A DNA stretch of 64,000 bases from an uncultured bacterium (GTDB lineage: Bacteria > Planctomycetota > GCA-002687715). Positions 63,773 through 64,000 of the stretch are shown piece after piece; position 1 is the stretch's first letter, and each line of letters begins with the position of its first letter. Below the pieces are notes generated by a model that did no database searches, was not told the origin of the DNA, and saw only the letters and a list, made by a program, of their open reading frames with translations. Position numbers and translations under genes: made by a program. The stretch covers positions 54,404-118,403 of the forward strand of contig CADEGH010000008.1 of NCBI GenBank assembly GCA_902826835.1, read 5' to 3'.

Positions 63773-64000
63773 GTGGCCGGAAGTCTCTTTGACCGCCTCC
63801 ATCAGGCTTCAGGACGAGATCGACCAGCGCGGGCATTCGGCGAAGACCCCCTGCTCCGGCGTCTCGAGACGATTTTGAATACTCGCCTCCGGCCAGAACT
63901 CATCGCGGAGCAGGTTCCCGGAGCAGTCGGCAGATCGGTGGTCGCGTTTGGAATCCCGGACCCCACGACAGTGGGACTACGAGGGCGCGAAGACGGAAAG
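63773..64000 (+). CDS. tssE: Type VI baseplate protein TssE (partial, cut by window end)
   Basis: The first 76 codons of a TssE/gp25-like protein (GTG start, GGAGG-type site). The N-terminus AGSLFDRLHQASG, then DPLLRRLETILNTRLRPELI and a GIPDPTTVGL segment match the family N-terminal half. TssE belongs to the baseplate wedge. The rest lies outside the window. Confidence 0.85.
   Translation, partial: MAGSLFDRLHQASGRDRPARAFGEDPLLRRLETILNTRLRPELIAEQVPGAVGRSVVAFGIPDPTTVGLRGREDGK

Overview
This is a high-GC bacterial chromosome segment that most resembles a Planctomycetota genome. The reasons are large Ser/Thr kinases with SUMF1 or TPR-like tails, an ECF sigma factor beside such a kinase, many secreted FG-GAP, propeller and Ig-like proteins with short signal peptides, a homodimeric AceE, and frequent TTG/GTG starts. 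The assignment rests on gene style, not on a marker gene.

Region 1 (1-11.3 kb) is an accessory island. It holds a kinase-SUMF1 protein and two convergent NACHT-type sensor proteins (DUF4062-NACHT-SUMF1 on +, HTH-TIR/deoxyribosyltransferase-like-NACHT-SUMF1 on -). The 3' ends of the two sensors look like diversity-generating retroelement (DGR) variable regions. A 69-nt block differs at 24 positions, all in amino-acid-changing codons, inside an otherwise identical frame, and is followed by a nearly invariant tail that crosses the stop codon. No reverse transcriptase or template repeat is visible here, so diversification would have to act in trans. Copies of a repeat with hairpin ends (GCGGATC-ACCA-GATCCGC) sit before, between and after these genes.

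Region 2 (11.3-22.6 kb) holds aceE, a CoA-binding protein, an ECF sigma factor, a secreted protein followed by a kinase, and an M28 peptidase-esterase operon whose peptidase carries an in-frame TGA. Region 3 (23-37.8 kb) holds a Phd-ParE/RelE type toxin-antitoxin pair, a surface Ig-like protein, an APC permease, an MFS transporter, a DUF4143 ATPase with a palindrome on its start codon, a 1250-residue lipoprotein ending in a secretin-like motif, a DUF3592 protein, HipB-HipA with four operator-like palindromes, and an orphan palindromic promoter.

Region 4 (37.8-55 kb) holds secreted FG-GAP, Ig-like and propeller proteins, a full suf operon (sufR-B-C-D-S-U-T), miaE, a DUF2256/DUF3253 protein, a PepSY-type membrane protein and a large astacin-family metalloprotease. 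Region 5 (55-64 kb) has a second DUF4143 ATPase with its own palindrome, a non-coding or degenerate stretch, and the start of a type VI secretion operon running off the window: small protein, sigma factor, tssA, tssB, tssC, a second TssC-like gene carrying a CxxC...CxxC cluster, tagJ/impE and a partial tssE. A good promoter lies about 220 nt upstream of it.

Most other long open frames, including a 746-codon frame antisense to aceE, are GC-driven shadows and are not annotated.
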